From the NCBI RefSeq assembly GCF_900102815.1, contig NZ_FNGF01000002.1, forward strand, positions 248,001-312,000: a DNA stretch of 64,000 bases, written 5' to 3'. The notes under the pieces were generated by a model that saw only the letters and a program-made list of their open reading frames with translations, had not been told where the DNA came from and did not search any database. Position numbers and translations under genes: made by a program. This DNA comes from Glycomyces sambucus (GTDB lineage Bacteria > Actinomycetota > Actinomycetes > Mycobacteriales > Micromonosporaceae). Of this stretch, positions 14,463-23,227 are shown in pieces (position 1 is the first letter of the stretch; each line of letters begins with the position of its first letter).

Positions 14463-17399
14463 ATGACCCGCGGACACCGCCGCCGTTCCCGGCTGCTCGC
14501 CGCCGTCCTCGCACTGGCCGCCGCGCTCATGGCGCTGCTGGCCGTCCCCGCCGCGACGGCCGCCGCCACCACCGCCACCGTCTACTACCGCGCCCCCGCC
14601 GGGTGGACCGGCGCCAACCTCCACTACGCCGCCGACGGCGGCGCCTGGACCGCCGTGCCCGGCGTCCCCATGGCCGCCGCCTGCACCGGCTGGCTCTCCC
14701 GCACCGTCGACCTCGGCGCCGCGACCGGCGCGCAGGTCGTCTTCAACAACGGCGCCGGGACCTGGGACAACAACAACGGCGCGAACTACCGGATCGGCTC
14801 GGGCGACGTCACCGTCTCCGGCGGCCGCGTCGCCGCCGGGAACCCCTGCGGCGGCGAGGAGGCCGTCGTCTACTACGACCTCACCTCCATGGGCTGGACC
14901 CAGGCATACCTCCACTACGCCGTGAACGGCGCGTGGACCACCGCCCCCGGCACCGCCATGGCCGAGCCCGCCTGCGCCGGCTGGGCCCGCCTCACCGTCC
15001 CCCTCGGCTCCGCCGCCGGCCTCACCGCCGCGTTCAACAACGGTGGCGGCGTCTGGGACAACAACGGCGGCGCCGACTACCGGATCGGCACCGGCACCAC
15101 CCTCGTGACCGGCTCCGAGGCCGCCGCCGGCACCGACCCCTGCGAGGCCGCCGAGCCCGACACCACCGCCCCCGCCGCGCCCGCGGGCGTGACCGCGGTC
15201 GTCAACGCCACCACGGTGATCCTGTCCTGGAACGCCGCCACCGACGACGTCGGCGTCACCGGCTACCGCCTCACCCGCACCTCCGCAGGCGGCACCGAAA
15301 CCCGCACCACCACCGCCACCGAGTTCACCGACGCGAACCTTGACCCCGACACCCGCTACACCTACACCGTGGCCGCCTACGACGCCGCCGGGAACGTCTC
15401 GGCCGCCAGCGCCGCCGTCACCGCCATCACCGGCGACGCCCCGCCGACCGCCGCCGGCGGCGAGATGCTCGGCGGCGACCCCCGCCAGGATCCCATCTAC
15501 TTCGCCATGACCGCCCGCTTCTACGACGGCGACGAGTCGAACAACCGCGGCGGCGCCAAGCACGAGACCTCCGGCAACGCCGCGTACGACGACCCCATGT
15601 TCCGCGGCGACTTCTCCGGCCTCATCGAGCGCCTCGACTACATCAAGGCCCTCGGCTTCTCCGCCGTCTGGATCACCCCGGTCGTCCTCAACCGCTCCGA
15701 CTACGACTACCACGGCTACCACGGGTACGACTTCTACGAGATCGACGCCCGCCTCGAATCCGAGGGCGCCTCCTACCAGGACCTCATCGACACCGCCCAC
15801 GACAAGGGCATGAAGATCTACCAGGACGTCGTCTTCAACCACTCCTCCCGCTGGGGCGCGGTCGGCCTGGAGACCCCCACCGTCTACGGCGTCCAGGACG
15901 CCCAGTGGGGCGACTTCTACGACACCTACAACCCCGACTTCACCTACGACGGCCTCGCCGTCGAACCGGGCTCGGGCCGCTCCCACTACAACGGCGACCT
16001 CTGGTCCACCGCCGAGCCCGCCGGCAACACCTGCCGCAACTGGGGGCAGTTCACCGGCAACTACAGCGCCGAGGGCTGGAAGGTCTACCACTGCCAGTGG
16101 CCCAGCCCGACCTCCGGCATGTTCTCCGCCGCGAACTACCACCAGTGCTGGATCGGGAACTGGGAGGGCGAGGACGCCCGCTCCTGCTGGATCCACGAGG
16201 ACCTCGCCGACTTCAACACCGAGGACGAGGCGGTGCAGGAGTACCTGATCGGCGCCTACGAGCAGTACATCGACATGGGCGTCGACGGCTTCCGCGTCGA
16301 CACCGCCGTCCACATCCCGCGCGTCACCTGGAACCGGGTCTTCCTGCCCGCCCTCCAGGAGCACCTGACGGCCAAGTACGGCGCCGAGAAGGCGCAGGAC
16401 TTCTACATCTTCGGCGAGGTCGCCGCGTTCGTCCACGACCGCTGGAACCGCGGCTCGGTCAACCACTCCGCGCAGTTCTACACCTGGCAGGAGCGCCGCG
16501 AGTACGCCGCCGACGACGTGGCCGCCGCCCTGGAGCAGTACGACTGGGAGAACACCCAGGGCACCGGGAACCAGCCCACCAGCGACAACGCCTTCCTCGA
16601 CGGGAACACCTACCACGCCCCCGACCACTCCCAGTTCTCCGGCATGAACATCATCGACATGCGCATGCACATGAACTTCGGAGAGGCGTCGAACGCGTTC
16701 TTCAACGGCAAGGACTCCGACCCCTGGGTCAACGACGCCACCTACAACGCCGTCTACGTCGACTCCCACGACTACGGCCCCAACAAGTCCAGCACCCGCT
16801 ACGCCGGGGGCACCGACGCCTGGGCCGAGAACATGAACCTCATGTGGACCTTCCGCGGCATCCCGACCCTGTTCTACGGCTCCGAGATCGAGTTCCAGGC
16901 CGGGGTGCGGATCGACTGCGGCCCCACCTGCCCCCTGGAGGAGACCGGCCGCGCCTACTACGGCGACCACCTCGAAGGCACCCTCGCCGTCAGCGACTTC
17001 AGCCAGGTCGACTCCGCCACCGGCGCGATCGCGACCACACTGGACCAGCCGCTCGTGCAGCACCTCCAGCGGCTCAACGAGATCCGCCGGGCCGTCCCCG
17101 CGCTCTCGATGGGCCAGTACTCCACCGAGGACGTCAGCGGCGGCATCGCCTTCAAGCGCCGCTACACCGACGCCGACACCGACAGCTTCGCCCTCGTGGC
17201 CGTCACGGGCTCGGCGACCTTCACGAACATCCCCAACGGCACCTACACCGACGCCGTCACCGGCGACGTCAAGACCGTCGCGAACGGCACCCTCACCGCC
17301 ACCGTGAGCGGCCAGGGCGACATGGCCGTGTGGGTGCTCGACACCGCGCTCACCGACGCGCCGGGCCAGGTCGGCGAGGACGGGCCCTACCTCTCCTGA
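14463..17399 (+). CDS. Secreted alpha-amylase, GH13, with two CBM25 modules and FnIII
   Basis: The 978-residue precursor has a Sec signal peptide (about 1-34). Two tandem starch-binding modules of the CBM25 type follow (VYYRAPAGWTGANLHYA and VYYDLTSMGWTQAYLHYAV, each ending in NNGxGxWDNN), then an FnIII domain (about 238-325) and a GH13 catalytic domain. Conserved regions are DVVFNH (455-460), GFRVD with nucleophile D613, the acid/base in FGEV at E652, and VDSHDYGP carrying the third aspartate. It hydrolyses internal alpha-1,4 bonds of starch outside the cell. The ATG follows AGGAG by 6 bases. CAAGAA operators upstream suggest maltose-regulated expression. A strong terminator follows. Confidence 0.95.
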   Translation: MTRGHRRRSRLLAAVLALAAALMALLAVPAATAAATTATVYYRAPAGWTGANLHYAADGGAWTAVPGVPMAAACTGWLSRTVDLGAATGAQVVFNNGAGTWDNNNGANYRIGSGDVTVSGGRVAAGNPCGGEEAVVYYDLTSMGWTQAYLHYAVNGAWTTAPGTAMAEPACAGWARLTVPLGSAAGLTAAFNNGGGVWDNNGGADYRIGTGTTLVTGSEAAAGTDPCEAAEPDTTAPAAPAGVTAVVNATTVILSWNAATDDVGVTGYRLTRTSAGGTETRTTTATEFTDANLDPDTRYTYTVAAYDAAGNVSAASAAVTAITGDAPPTAAGGEMLGGDPRQDPIYFAMTARFYDGDESNNRGGAKHETSGNAAYDDPMFRGDFSGLIERLDYIKALGFSAVWITPVVLNRSDYDYHGYHGYDFYEIDARLESEGASYQDLIDTAHDKGMKIYQDVVFNHSSRWGAVGLETPTVYGVQDAQWGDFYDTYNPDFTYDGLAVEPGSGRSHYNGDLWSTAEPAGNTCRNWGQFTGNYSAEGWKVYHCQWPSPTSGMFSAANYHQCWIGNWEGEDARSCWIHEDLADFNTEDEAVQEYLIGAYEQYIDMGVDGFRVDTAVHIPRVTWNRVFLPALQEHLTAKYGAEKAQDFYIFGEVAAFVHDRWNRGSVNHSAQFYTWQERREYAADDVAAALEQYDWENTQGTGNQPTSDNAFLDGNTYHAPDHSQFSGMNIIDMRMHMNFGEASNAFFNGKDSDPWVNDATYNAVYVDSHDYGPNKSSTRYAGGTDAWAENMNLMWTFRGIPTLFYGSEIEFQAGVRIDCGPTCPLEETGRAYYGDHLEGTLAVSDFSQVDSATGAIATTLDQPLVQHLQRLNEIRRAVPALSMGQYSTEDVSGGIAFKRRYTDADTDSFALVAVTGSATFTNIPNGTYTDAVTGDVKTVANGTLTATVSGQGDMAVWVLDTALTDAPGQVGEDGPYLS

Positions 17400-17437
17400 C
17401 CCGCCCCCGGACCGCCGGAAGCCTTGCCCTCCCAGAA

Positions 17438-17482
17438 GGGCCGGGCCGGCCGCGGGGCGACCCCCCGCGGCCGGCCCGGCCC
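17438..17482. terminator. Strong bidirectional terminator
   Basis: A perfect 20-bp GC-rich stem (17438-17457 with 17463-17482) closes a 5-base loop CGACC, between the amylase and the convergent SDR gene. Confidence 0.85.
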
Positions 17483-17508
17483 GCCTACCCGTCCGGTCCC
17501 GGACCGCG

Positions 17509-18246
17509 CTAGTCGATCGTGTGGCCGCCGTTGACCGTTAGGCGCTGGCCGGTCACGAACGACGCCGCGTCGGAGGCCAGGTAGGACACCGCGGCGGCGA
17601 TGTCGCCGGGCACGCCCATGCGGCCCATCGGGACGTCGGCCACGTACCCGGCGGTGTCGGCGTCGGTGAGCTCGCCGTGGCGCTCCACCGGGGTCCAGCC
17701 GGGCGCCACCAGGTTCACGGTGATCCCGTCGGCGCCCAGCTCCCGCGCCCACGACCGGGTCAGGCCCCACTGCGCGCCCTTCGCGGCCACATAGGCCGAC
17801 CAGCCCGCGAGCGCCCGCTCGAACATGTCCGAGCCGATCTGCACCACCCGGCCGCCGCCCGCTTCGCGCATGTCCGGCAGGAACGCCTTGAGCAGCAGGG
17901 TCGGGCTCTTGACGAAGAACTCCAGCTGCGCGAGGTGGTCGCTCCACTCCAGGCGCTCGACCGGGACCTCCGGCTGCGGGCCGGTGGCGTTCGCCACCAG
18001 CACCGTCACCGGGCCCAGCCCGGTGCGCACCCGCGCGGCGAGGTCCGCGACCGCGGCCTCGTCGGTGACGTCGCCGCCGAACGCGGCGGCGGTGCCGCCC
18101 GCGGCCCGGATGTCGGCGACGACCCGCTCGGCCGCGTCGGCGCTGGAGCCGTAGTTGACCGCGACGGCGAACCCGTCGGCGGCGAGGCGGCGCGCGATGA
18201 CCGCGCCGAGACCGCGGGACGCACCGGAGACGAAGGCGACGGGCAT
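17509..18246 (-). CDS. Short-chain dehydrogenase/reductase
   Basis: A 245-residue SDR of the classical type. The cofactor motif GASRGLG lies at residues 8-14, VANATG is the NNAG-like motif, and the active site is complete (Ser of IGSDMF, then YVAAK with the Tyr and Lys). The C-terminal GQRLTVNGGHTID is typical of 3-oxoacyl-ACP reductase-like enzymes, but the substrate is not known. I chose the ATG at 18246, which has GGAGGA upstream, over an in-frame extension to 18405 that is arginine/proline-rich and unlike the family. The gene is monocistronic, convergent with the amylase. Confidence 0.88.
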   Translation of the reverse strand: MPVAFVSGASRGLGAVIARRLAADGFAVAVNYGSSADAAERVVADIRAAGGTAAAFGGDVTDEAAVADLAARVRTGLGPVTVLVANATGPQPEVPVERLEWSDHLAQLEFFVKSPTLLLKAFLPDMREAGGGRVVQIGSDMFERALAGWSAYVAAKGAQWGLTRSWARELGADGITVNLVAPGWTPVERHGELTDADTAGYVADVPMGRMGVPGDIAAAVSYLASDAASFVTGQRLTVNGGHTID

Positions 18247-18290
18247 GGCAGGAGTCCTCCAGACGGGCGGGCCGCCCTTCGGCCCGGTCG

Positions 18291-18315
18291 AACCTAGCCG
18301 CCGCTGAACCGGTTC
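18291..18315 (-). promoter_or_regulatory. Possible SDR promoter with a palindrome in the spacer
   Basis: On the minus strand TAGGTT (18296-18291) is a plausible -10. The perfect 10-bp palindrome GAACCGGTTC (18306-18315), extendable with one mismatch to 16 bp, lies where a repressor would block it. Confidence 0.35.
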
Positions 18316-18362
18316 GGCAACTCCCGTCCCGGCCACGGAGACGCGACGCGGGGGATCGGGGC

Positions 18363-18407
18363 GGCGGTCCGGGAGGCAGCGGTTCGGGAGGCGGCGGTTC
18401 GGCATTG
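18363..18407. repeat. Three 15-bp tandem repeats
   Basis: Units GGCGGTCCGGGAGGC, AGCGGTTCGGGAGGC and a third diverged copy GGCGGTTCGGCATTG follow each other in the intergenic region between the SDR and phoX genes. Confidence 0.6.
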
Positions 18408-18478
18408 GGCCGGACCGGCAGCGCCCTCACCCCGAGCCGGCCCCCGGACCACCCGGCGGCACCACGCCCGAACGCCGA

Positions 18479-18508
18479 ACGGCGGCGCCCCCCAGGGAGC
18501 GCCGCCGT
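18479..18508 (-). terminator. Terminator after phoX
   Basis: ACGGCGGCGC pairs with GCGCCGCCGT over a 10-base loop, 12 bases beyond the phoX stop codon on the minus strand. Confidence 0.7.
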
Positions 18509-18520
18509 CCGTTCAGCCGG

Positions 18521-20602
18521 TCAGCAGCCGATGCTGTCGAAGCCCTCGCGGGTCACGTTCACGATCGCCGGCCGCGGGAGCGAGCCGGGGCCGTCGGGCC
18601 ACTGCGAGAGCGGGTTCTCGTAGCTCGCGCCGGACAGCTCGCCCGGGTGCTGGGCCGCGACCAGGATGTGCTTGTCCTGCACCACCGGGCCGCAGGTCTC
18701 CGCGCCGATCGGCACCGTCAGGAACTGCTTGGTCAGGCCGCGGTACCGGCCCTCCAGCGCGACGGCGAACAGGCCGTCGTTCGAGCCCAGCGCGTTGCCG
18801 TCGGTCGAGATCCACAGGTTGCCGTGCGGGTCGAACGCCACGTTGTCGGGGCACGAGATCGGCGAGACCTGGTCCTTCGGGAAGCCGCCGAAGTAGGTGT
18901 CGGCCGCGGCCGGGTCGCCGCAGACCAGCAGCAGGTTCCAGCCGAACGTCGACGCCGTCGGGTCGTCGCGGCGCTCGGTCAGCTCCAGGACCTGCCCGTG
19001 CTTGTTCGCGTTGCGCGGGTTCGCCTCGTCGGCCTTCGCGTTCGAGCCGGTGCCGCGGTTGGTGTTGTTGGTGAGCGCCACGTACACCTTGCCGGTCTTC
19101 GGGCTCGGCTCGACGTCCTCGGGGCGGTCCATCTTGGTCGCGCCGACCCGGTCCGCGGCCTGGCGGGTGTGCACGTACACCTCTTCGGCCGAGAAGCCGT
19201 CCACGTACGACCGGTCGCCCGAGGCGAGCTTGATCCACTCGCCGGAGCCGTCGAAGGCCCCGTCGCGGGGCAGCGCGCCCGAGCCGTCGATCTGCTCGAC
19301 CGGGCTGTCGCCGGTGAACTTCGCGACGTACAGCGTGCCTTCGTCGAGGAGCTTGCGGTTGTGCTCGCGGGCGCTGCGGGAGTTCCCGGTCTTCATCTTG
19401 TGCTTGGAGATGAACTTGTACATGTAGTCGAAGCGCTCGTCGTCGCCCATGTAGACCACGACCCGGCCGTCGCGCGCCAGGCGCGGGCCCGCGCCCTCGT
19501 GCTTGAAGCGGCCCAGCGCGGTCCGCTTGCGCGGCGCCCAGTCGGGGTCGTACGGGTCCAGCTCGACGATCCACCCGAACCGGTTCGGCTCGTTCGGCTC
19601 CTGCACCAGGTCGAAGCGGGTGTCGTACTGCTCCCACTTGCGGGCCGAGGCCCCGCCGGAGAAGCCGTAGCGCGCCAGCGCCGCCTTCCGCTCCGGGTCG
19701 GTCACCGACGCGAAGTTCGCGAAGTACTGGTTGAAGTTCTCCTCGCCCGAGAGGACCGTGCCCCACGGGGTGGTCCCGCCCGCGCAGTTGTTCAGCGTGC
19801 CGAGCGCGGTCTCGCCCTCGGGGTCCGCGGAGGTCTTCAGCAGGTCCGAGCCGGCGGCCGGGCCGCTGATGACGAACGGGGTCTCGGCGGTGATGCGGCG
19901 GTTGAGCCCGTCGCCGACGACGGGGGTGAGCGCCCCGGTGCGGCGGTCCTCCTTCACCGTCACCACCGACAGGCCGTGCGCGGCCAGGCCGATGCGGATC
20001 TGGTCCTCGGTCGGCGCGGCCTCGTCGTAGTCCGGGAGCATGGAGCTCTCGGTGGTGTACTCGTGGTTCGCGACCAGGACCTTCTTGTGGCGGTCCGAAG
20101 GATGGGGGAGGAGCGCCACGTAGTCGTTGTTGTACCCGAACTGGCCCGCCTGCGACTCGGGGGTCTGGTTCTCGGGGTCGAACTCGGGGGCGCCCGCGAG
20201 GACCGGGTCGCCCCAGGCGATCACGACCTGCTGCTCGTAGCCCTCGGGGGTGACGACCGCGTCCTCGCGGTTGGGGGCGACCGCGTCGAAGTCGAGGCCG
20301 CGGGGCGCGCGGCCCCACCAGTGCGCCGAGGAGGCGTCGCCGCCGGCGTCGGCCGCGGCCGCGGGGGCGGCGACCGCGCCGGTCGCACCCACGACCAGGC
20401 CCGCCGCCACGCCGCCCTTGAACAGGCCGCGGCGCGACACCGCCTTGGCGATCACGTCGCCCAGGTACTCGTTGTCGGAGGTGTTCGGGACCGGGTGGCT
20501 GCAGGCGTCGCCGCAGCGGTACATGCACGTCAGCGCCGAGCGCCCGCCGTGCACGGACGGGAACAGCTGCAGGCGCCGGCGCTCCGGGTTCTGGGGTTGC
20601 AT
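18521..20602 (-). CDS. phoX: PhoX-family alkaline phosphatase (DUF839), Tat-exported
   Basis: The protein has 693 residues. Its N-terminal part carries CMYRCGDACSHPVPNTSDNE, common in actinobacterial PhoX, followed by a twin-arginine signal (SRRGLFKGG then a hydrophobic stretch ending AAPAAAADA). The beta-propeller body contains GTLNNCAGGTTPWGTVLSGEE and SCPDNVAFDPHGNLWI. PhoX enzymes are calcium/iron-dependent secreted phosphomonoesterases that release phosphate from organic esters. I prefer the ATG at 20602, preceded by GGAG with 6 bases between; an ATG 4 codons earlier at 20614 has no ribosome site. A Pho box lies about 95-125 bases upstream, so phosphate starvation should induce it. Confidence 0.92.
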   Translation of the reverse strand: MQPQNPERRRLQLFPSVHGGRSALTCMYRCGDACSHPVPNTSDNEYLGDVIAKAVSRRGLFKGGVAAGLVVGATGAVAAPAAAADAGGDASSAHWWGRAPRGLDFDAVAPNREDAVVTPEGYEQQVVIAWGDPVLAGAPEFDPENQTPESQAGQFGYNNDYVALLPHPSDRHKKVLVANHEYTTESSMLPDYDEAAPTEDQIRIGLAAHGLSVVTVKEDRRTGALTPVVGDGLNRRITAETPFVISGPAAGSDLLKTSADPEGETALGTLNNCAGGTTPWGTVLSGEENFNQYFANFASVTDPERKAALARYGFSGGASARKWEQYDTRFDLVQEPNEPNRFGWIVELDPYDPDWAPRKRTALGRFKHEGAGPRLARDGRVVVYMGDDERFDYMYKFISKHKMKTGNSRSAREHNRKLLDEGTLYVAKFTGDSPVEQIDGSGALPRDGAFDGSGEWIKLASGDRSYVDGFSAEEVYVHTRQAADRVGATKMDRPEDVEPSPKTGKVYVALTNNTNRGTGSNAKADEANPRNANKHGQVLELTERRDDPTASTFGWNLLLVCGDPAAADTYFGGFPKDQVSPISCPDNVAFDPHGNLWISTDGNALGSNDGLFAVALEGRYRGLTKQFLTVPIGAETCGPVVQDKHILVAAQHPGELSGASYENPLSQWPDGPGSLPRPAIVNVTREGFDSIGC

Positions 20603-20695
20603 TCGCTTCTCCATGGCAGTCCGATGGGGAACGCGTGCGGGGGTCGCTGCGTTCGGTTGTCTCTCGCCCCGGACGCTATGCGGCACGGGTACGCG

Positions 20696-20728
20696 GTTCC
20701 ACCAACGTCGAATGAACAGCCGGAGAAC
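20696..20728 (-). promoter_or_regulatory. Pho box (PhoP-binding 11-bp direct repeats)
   Basis: Read on the minus strand, three adjacent 11-base units are GTTCTCCGGCT, GTTCATTCGAC and GTTGGTGGAAC. They match the GTTCACC-N4 repeat geometry of Streptomyces Pho boxes, the first two clearly and the third weakly. A CATAGC -10-like element (20680-20675) lies 15 bases downstream, the expected layout for PhoP activation. Confidence 0.7.
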
Positions 20729-20781
20729 GCCCTCGCCACGGTAGTGCGGATTCGTCCGAGGCGAGGGCGAAACGGCGCGGC

Positions 20782-22137
20782 TCAGCCCGCGGCGCCCGAG
20801 GCCGCCCGCGCGGGCGCCCCCTTCACGCCCAGCAGCTCGGTCGGGACCTTCGCGGTCTCCCGCGCCGTCGCCACCGCGATCGCGTTCACCAGGCACATGA
20901 CCGCGGTGAACACCGCGACCCGCACCCACGCGCCCTTGTCGGCGCCTTCGATCGCGACCGCGATCGTGGGCAGGAACCCGCTGATCGCGAACCCGATCTG
21001 GGTCCCGATCGCCATCCCCGACAGGCGCACCCGCGCGGTGAACATCTCCCCGTAGAACGAGGGCCAGGTCGCGTTCGCCGCCTGGTACACGAGCCCGAAC
21101 AGGAGGATGCCGAGCCCGAATACGAGCGCCCAGTTCCCGATCGAGATCGCCCACAGGTACGGGAAGATGAGGATGCCGCACCCGATCGAGCCGGTCAGGA
21201 ACACCGGCTTGCGCCCGTACCGGTCGGCCGCGATGCCCCACAGGGGGATCAGCGCCACCGCGAGGATGTTCGCGGCGACCCCGACCCACAGCATCGGGGT
21301 CCGCTCCAGCCCGACGGTGTTGACCGCGTACGTGAGCGCGTAGACGGTGAAGATCGTCGAGACCGAGGCGATGAGGGCCGCGCACACCACGCGCAGCACG
21401 TCGGCCCAGTGGTCGCGCAGCAGCACCGCGAGCGGCAGCTTCACCACGTCGCCCGAGCGGGCCGCGTCCTCGAACACCGGGGTCTCGTCGAGCCGGCGGC
21501 GGATGACGTAGCCGACGACGACCATGATCACGCTGGCCCAGAACGGGACCCGCCAGCCCCACGACAGCAGCGCCTCCTCGGGGAGGGCCGCGACGGGCAG
21601 GAACGCGGCGGTGGCGATGAGCTGCCCGGCCTGCGTCCCGCTCAGCGTCCAGGAGGTGAAGAACGCCCGGCGGTGCGCGGGCGCGTGCTCCAGGCTCATC
21701 GAGTTCGCGCTGGCCTGCTCGCCCGCGGCCGACAGGCCCTGGAGGAGGCGCAGCGTGACCAGGAGGATCGGCGCGGCGATCCCGATGGTCTCGTAGCCCG
21801 GCAGGCACCCGACGAGGAACGTGGAGGCGCCCATGAGCAGCAGGGTGAAGACGAGGACCTTCTTGCGGCCGAAGCGGTCCCCGACGTGGCCGAGGATGAC
21901 GGCGCCGAGCGGGCGGGCCGCGTAGCCGACGCCGAAGGTGGCGAGGGCGAGGAGGGTCCCGGTGGCGGGGTGGGACTCGGGGAAGAACACCCGGCCGAAC
22001 ACGAGTGCGGCCGCGGTGCCGTAGATGAAGAAGTCGTAGTACTCCAGGGCCGAGCCGATCCAGGCGGCGACGGCGGTCTTGCGGGGCGCGCCCCGGTGCG
22101 CGGGGCCCGGGGGCTGGGGGGCGGGGTGGTCGGACAC
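20782..22137 (-). CDS. MHS-family MFS transporter, probably for shikimate/quinate
   Basis: A 451-residue, 12-helix transporter of the metabolite:proton symporter family. Signatures include ALEYYDFFIYGTAAALVFG in helix 1, RPLGAVILGHVGDRFGRKKV in loop 2-3 and GEQASANSMSLEHAP. Family members import shikimate, dicarboxylates or related acids. I chose GTG at 22137, which has AGGAG 6 bases upstream; a frame extension to 22233 would run through the operator. It lies next to a TetR gene and opposite a shikimate-dehydrogenase/dehydratase pair, so quinate or shikimate uptake is the likely role. Confidence 0.85.
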   Translation of the reverse strand: MSDHPAPQPPGPAHRGAPRKTAVAAWIGSALEYYDFFIYGTAAALVFGRVFFPESHPATGTLLALATFGVGYAARPLGAVILGHVGDRFGRKKVLVFTLLLMGASTFLVGCLPGYETIGIAAPILLVTLRLLQGLSAAGEQASANSMSLEHAPAHRRAFFTSWTLSGTQAGQLIATAAFLPVAALPEEALLSWGWRVPFWASVIMVVVGYVIRRRLDETPVFEDAARSGDVVKLPLAVLLRDHWADVLRVVCAALIASVSTIFTVYALTYAVNTVGLERTPMLWVGVAANILAVALIPLWGIAADRYGRKPVFLTGSIGCGILIFPYLWAISIGNWALVFGLGILLFGLVYQAANATWPSFYGEMFTARVRLSGMAIGTQIGFAISGFLPTIAVAIEGADKGAWVRVAVFTAVMCLVNAIAVATARETAKVPTELLGVKGAPARAASGAAG

Positions 22138-22199
22138 GGTGAACTCCTCCGGCGGTGCGCCGTTGCAGGGCGGCGGGGTGGCCATTCCATCCAGTGAAC

Positions 22200-22214
22200 G
22201 TACTGGATAGTTAT
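22200..22214. promoter_or_regulatory. Candidate operator upstream of the MHS transporter
   Basis: GTACTGGATAGTTAT matches GTAC-N4-TAGTTA, the same pattern as the minus-strand reading of the site at 23184-23198 (GTACGAACTAGTTAC). A perfect inverted repeat TCCAGT-N6-ACTGGA (22190-22207) overlaps it, and GTACTG recurs 15 bases on. Confidence 0.5.
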
Positions 22215-22345
22215 GTACTGCTTGGTTAATCACCGATCATTCGCCAGCGTGGCGGCGCTGTCAAGAGGCTGGAGCGCGCGATATGCGCAGGTCGGCGGGC
22301 AGCATGCATCGCGGCCCGTCGATACGGAAGCAGGGGAGGGCGGGG

Positions 22346-23002
22346 TCAGCGCCTGGAGAGGTACTCCACGACCATGTCGCCGAGCATGGTCCGGTGGTGC
22401 GCGCGGCGCCCGGGGTCGAGCATGTCGCGGCCGAAGATCGTGCTCCAGGTGTGCCGGTTGGCGATCCGGAAGACGCAGTACGAGGAGATGAGCATGTGGA
22501 CGTCGAGGGCGTCCACGTCCTCGCGGAGCACGCCCGCGGCCCAGCCGCGTTCGAGGATGCGCCCGATGAGCTCGGGGACCGGCGCCGACAGGCTCGGGAG
22601 CATCTCGGACTGCGCGAGGTGCTTGGCGCCGTGGATGTTCTCGATGCTCACCAGGCGGATGAAGTCCGGGTGCGACTCGTGGTGGTCGAAGGTGAGCTCG
22701 GCGAGCTGGCGGAGCGCGGCGAGGGGGTCGAGGTGCTCGACGTCGACCTGCCGCTCCAGGGAGCGGATCACCGAGTACGCCTGCTCCAGGACCGCGAGGT
22801 AGAGGCCCTGCTTGCTCTGGAAGTAGTAGTAGATCATCCGCTTGGTGGTGCGGGTCTTCGCGGCGATCTCGTCGACCCGCGCGCCCGCGTAGCCGTTGGC
22901 CGCGAACTCGCTCGTGGCCACGTCGAGGATCTCGGCCCGGGTGCGCTGGGGGTCGCGGACGCGGCCTTCGGCCGGCGCGGTCTCGGGCGGCTGGGTGCTC
23001 AA
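22346..23002 (-). CDS. TetR-family regulator of the quinate/shikimate locus
   Basis: A 218-residue TetR repressor. Its helix-turn-helix spans VDEIAAKTRTTKRMIYYYF, preceded by ILDVATSEFAANGYAGA, and a TetR_C-like all-helical ligand domain follows. I prefer the TTG start at 23002, with GGGGGAA just upstream, over in-frame GTG (23041) and ATG (23158) codons that would add a basic, unconserved extension. It lies between the transporter, on the same strand, and the divergent dehydrogenase/dehydratase genes. It probably controls both through the shared GTAC-N4-TAGTTA sites. Confidence 0.87.
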   Translation of the reverse strand: MSTQPPETAPAEGRVRDPQRTRAEILDVATSEFAANGYAGARVDEIAAKTRTTKRMIYYYFQSKQGLYLAVLEQAYSVIRSLERQVDVEHLDPLAALRQLAELTFDHHESHPDFIRLVSIENIHGAKHLAQSEMLPSLSAPVPELIGRILERGWAAGVLREDVDALDVHMLISSYCVFRIANRHTWSTIFGRDMLDPGRRAHHRTMLGDMVVEYLSRR

Positions 23003-23183
23003 GCGGTTCCCCCGGGTGGCGGTGCGTTGCGGACTCGCAACTGTATCCCGCTCCCGCGCGCGCCGGCCCCACGGCCGCTCGTGCGGTGGGGCGCAGTGGG
23101 TCCGGTCGCGCACCGCCTTCCCGGGCGCGGCGCCTTTCCGAACCCCGTGCCTTTCCAAACGTCCCCGGGGTTGCTAAGTTGAA

Positions 23184-23198
23184 GTAACTAGTTCGTAC
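23184..23198. promoter_or_regulatory. Candidate operator upstream of the shikimate dehydrogenase gene
   Basis: The site reads GTACGAACTAGTTAC on the minus strand and shares GTAC-N4-TAGTTA with the transporter-promoter site at 22200-22214. It sits near TTGCTA and TACAT elements that could form the promoter, just upstream of a 12-bp palindrome ATGCGGCCGCAT (23201-23212). Confidence 0.5.
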
Positions 23199-23227
23199 AT
23201 ATGCGGCCGCATCGCGAGGAGACCCCC

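Noticed and set aside
20603-21808. Extension of the phoX frame through the Pho box into the transporter gene
   Set aside because: It would span the promoter and overlap the MHS transporter on the same strand; the conserved PhoX N-terminus begins at 20602-20614.
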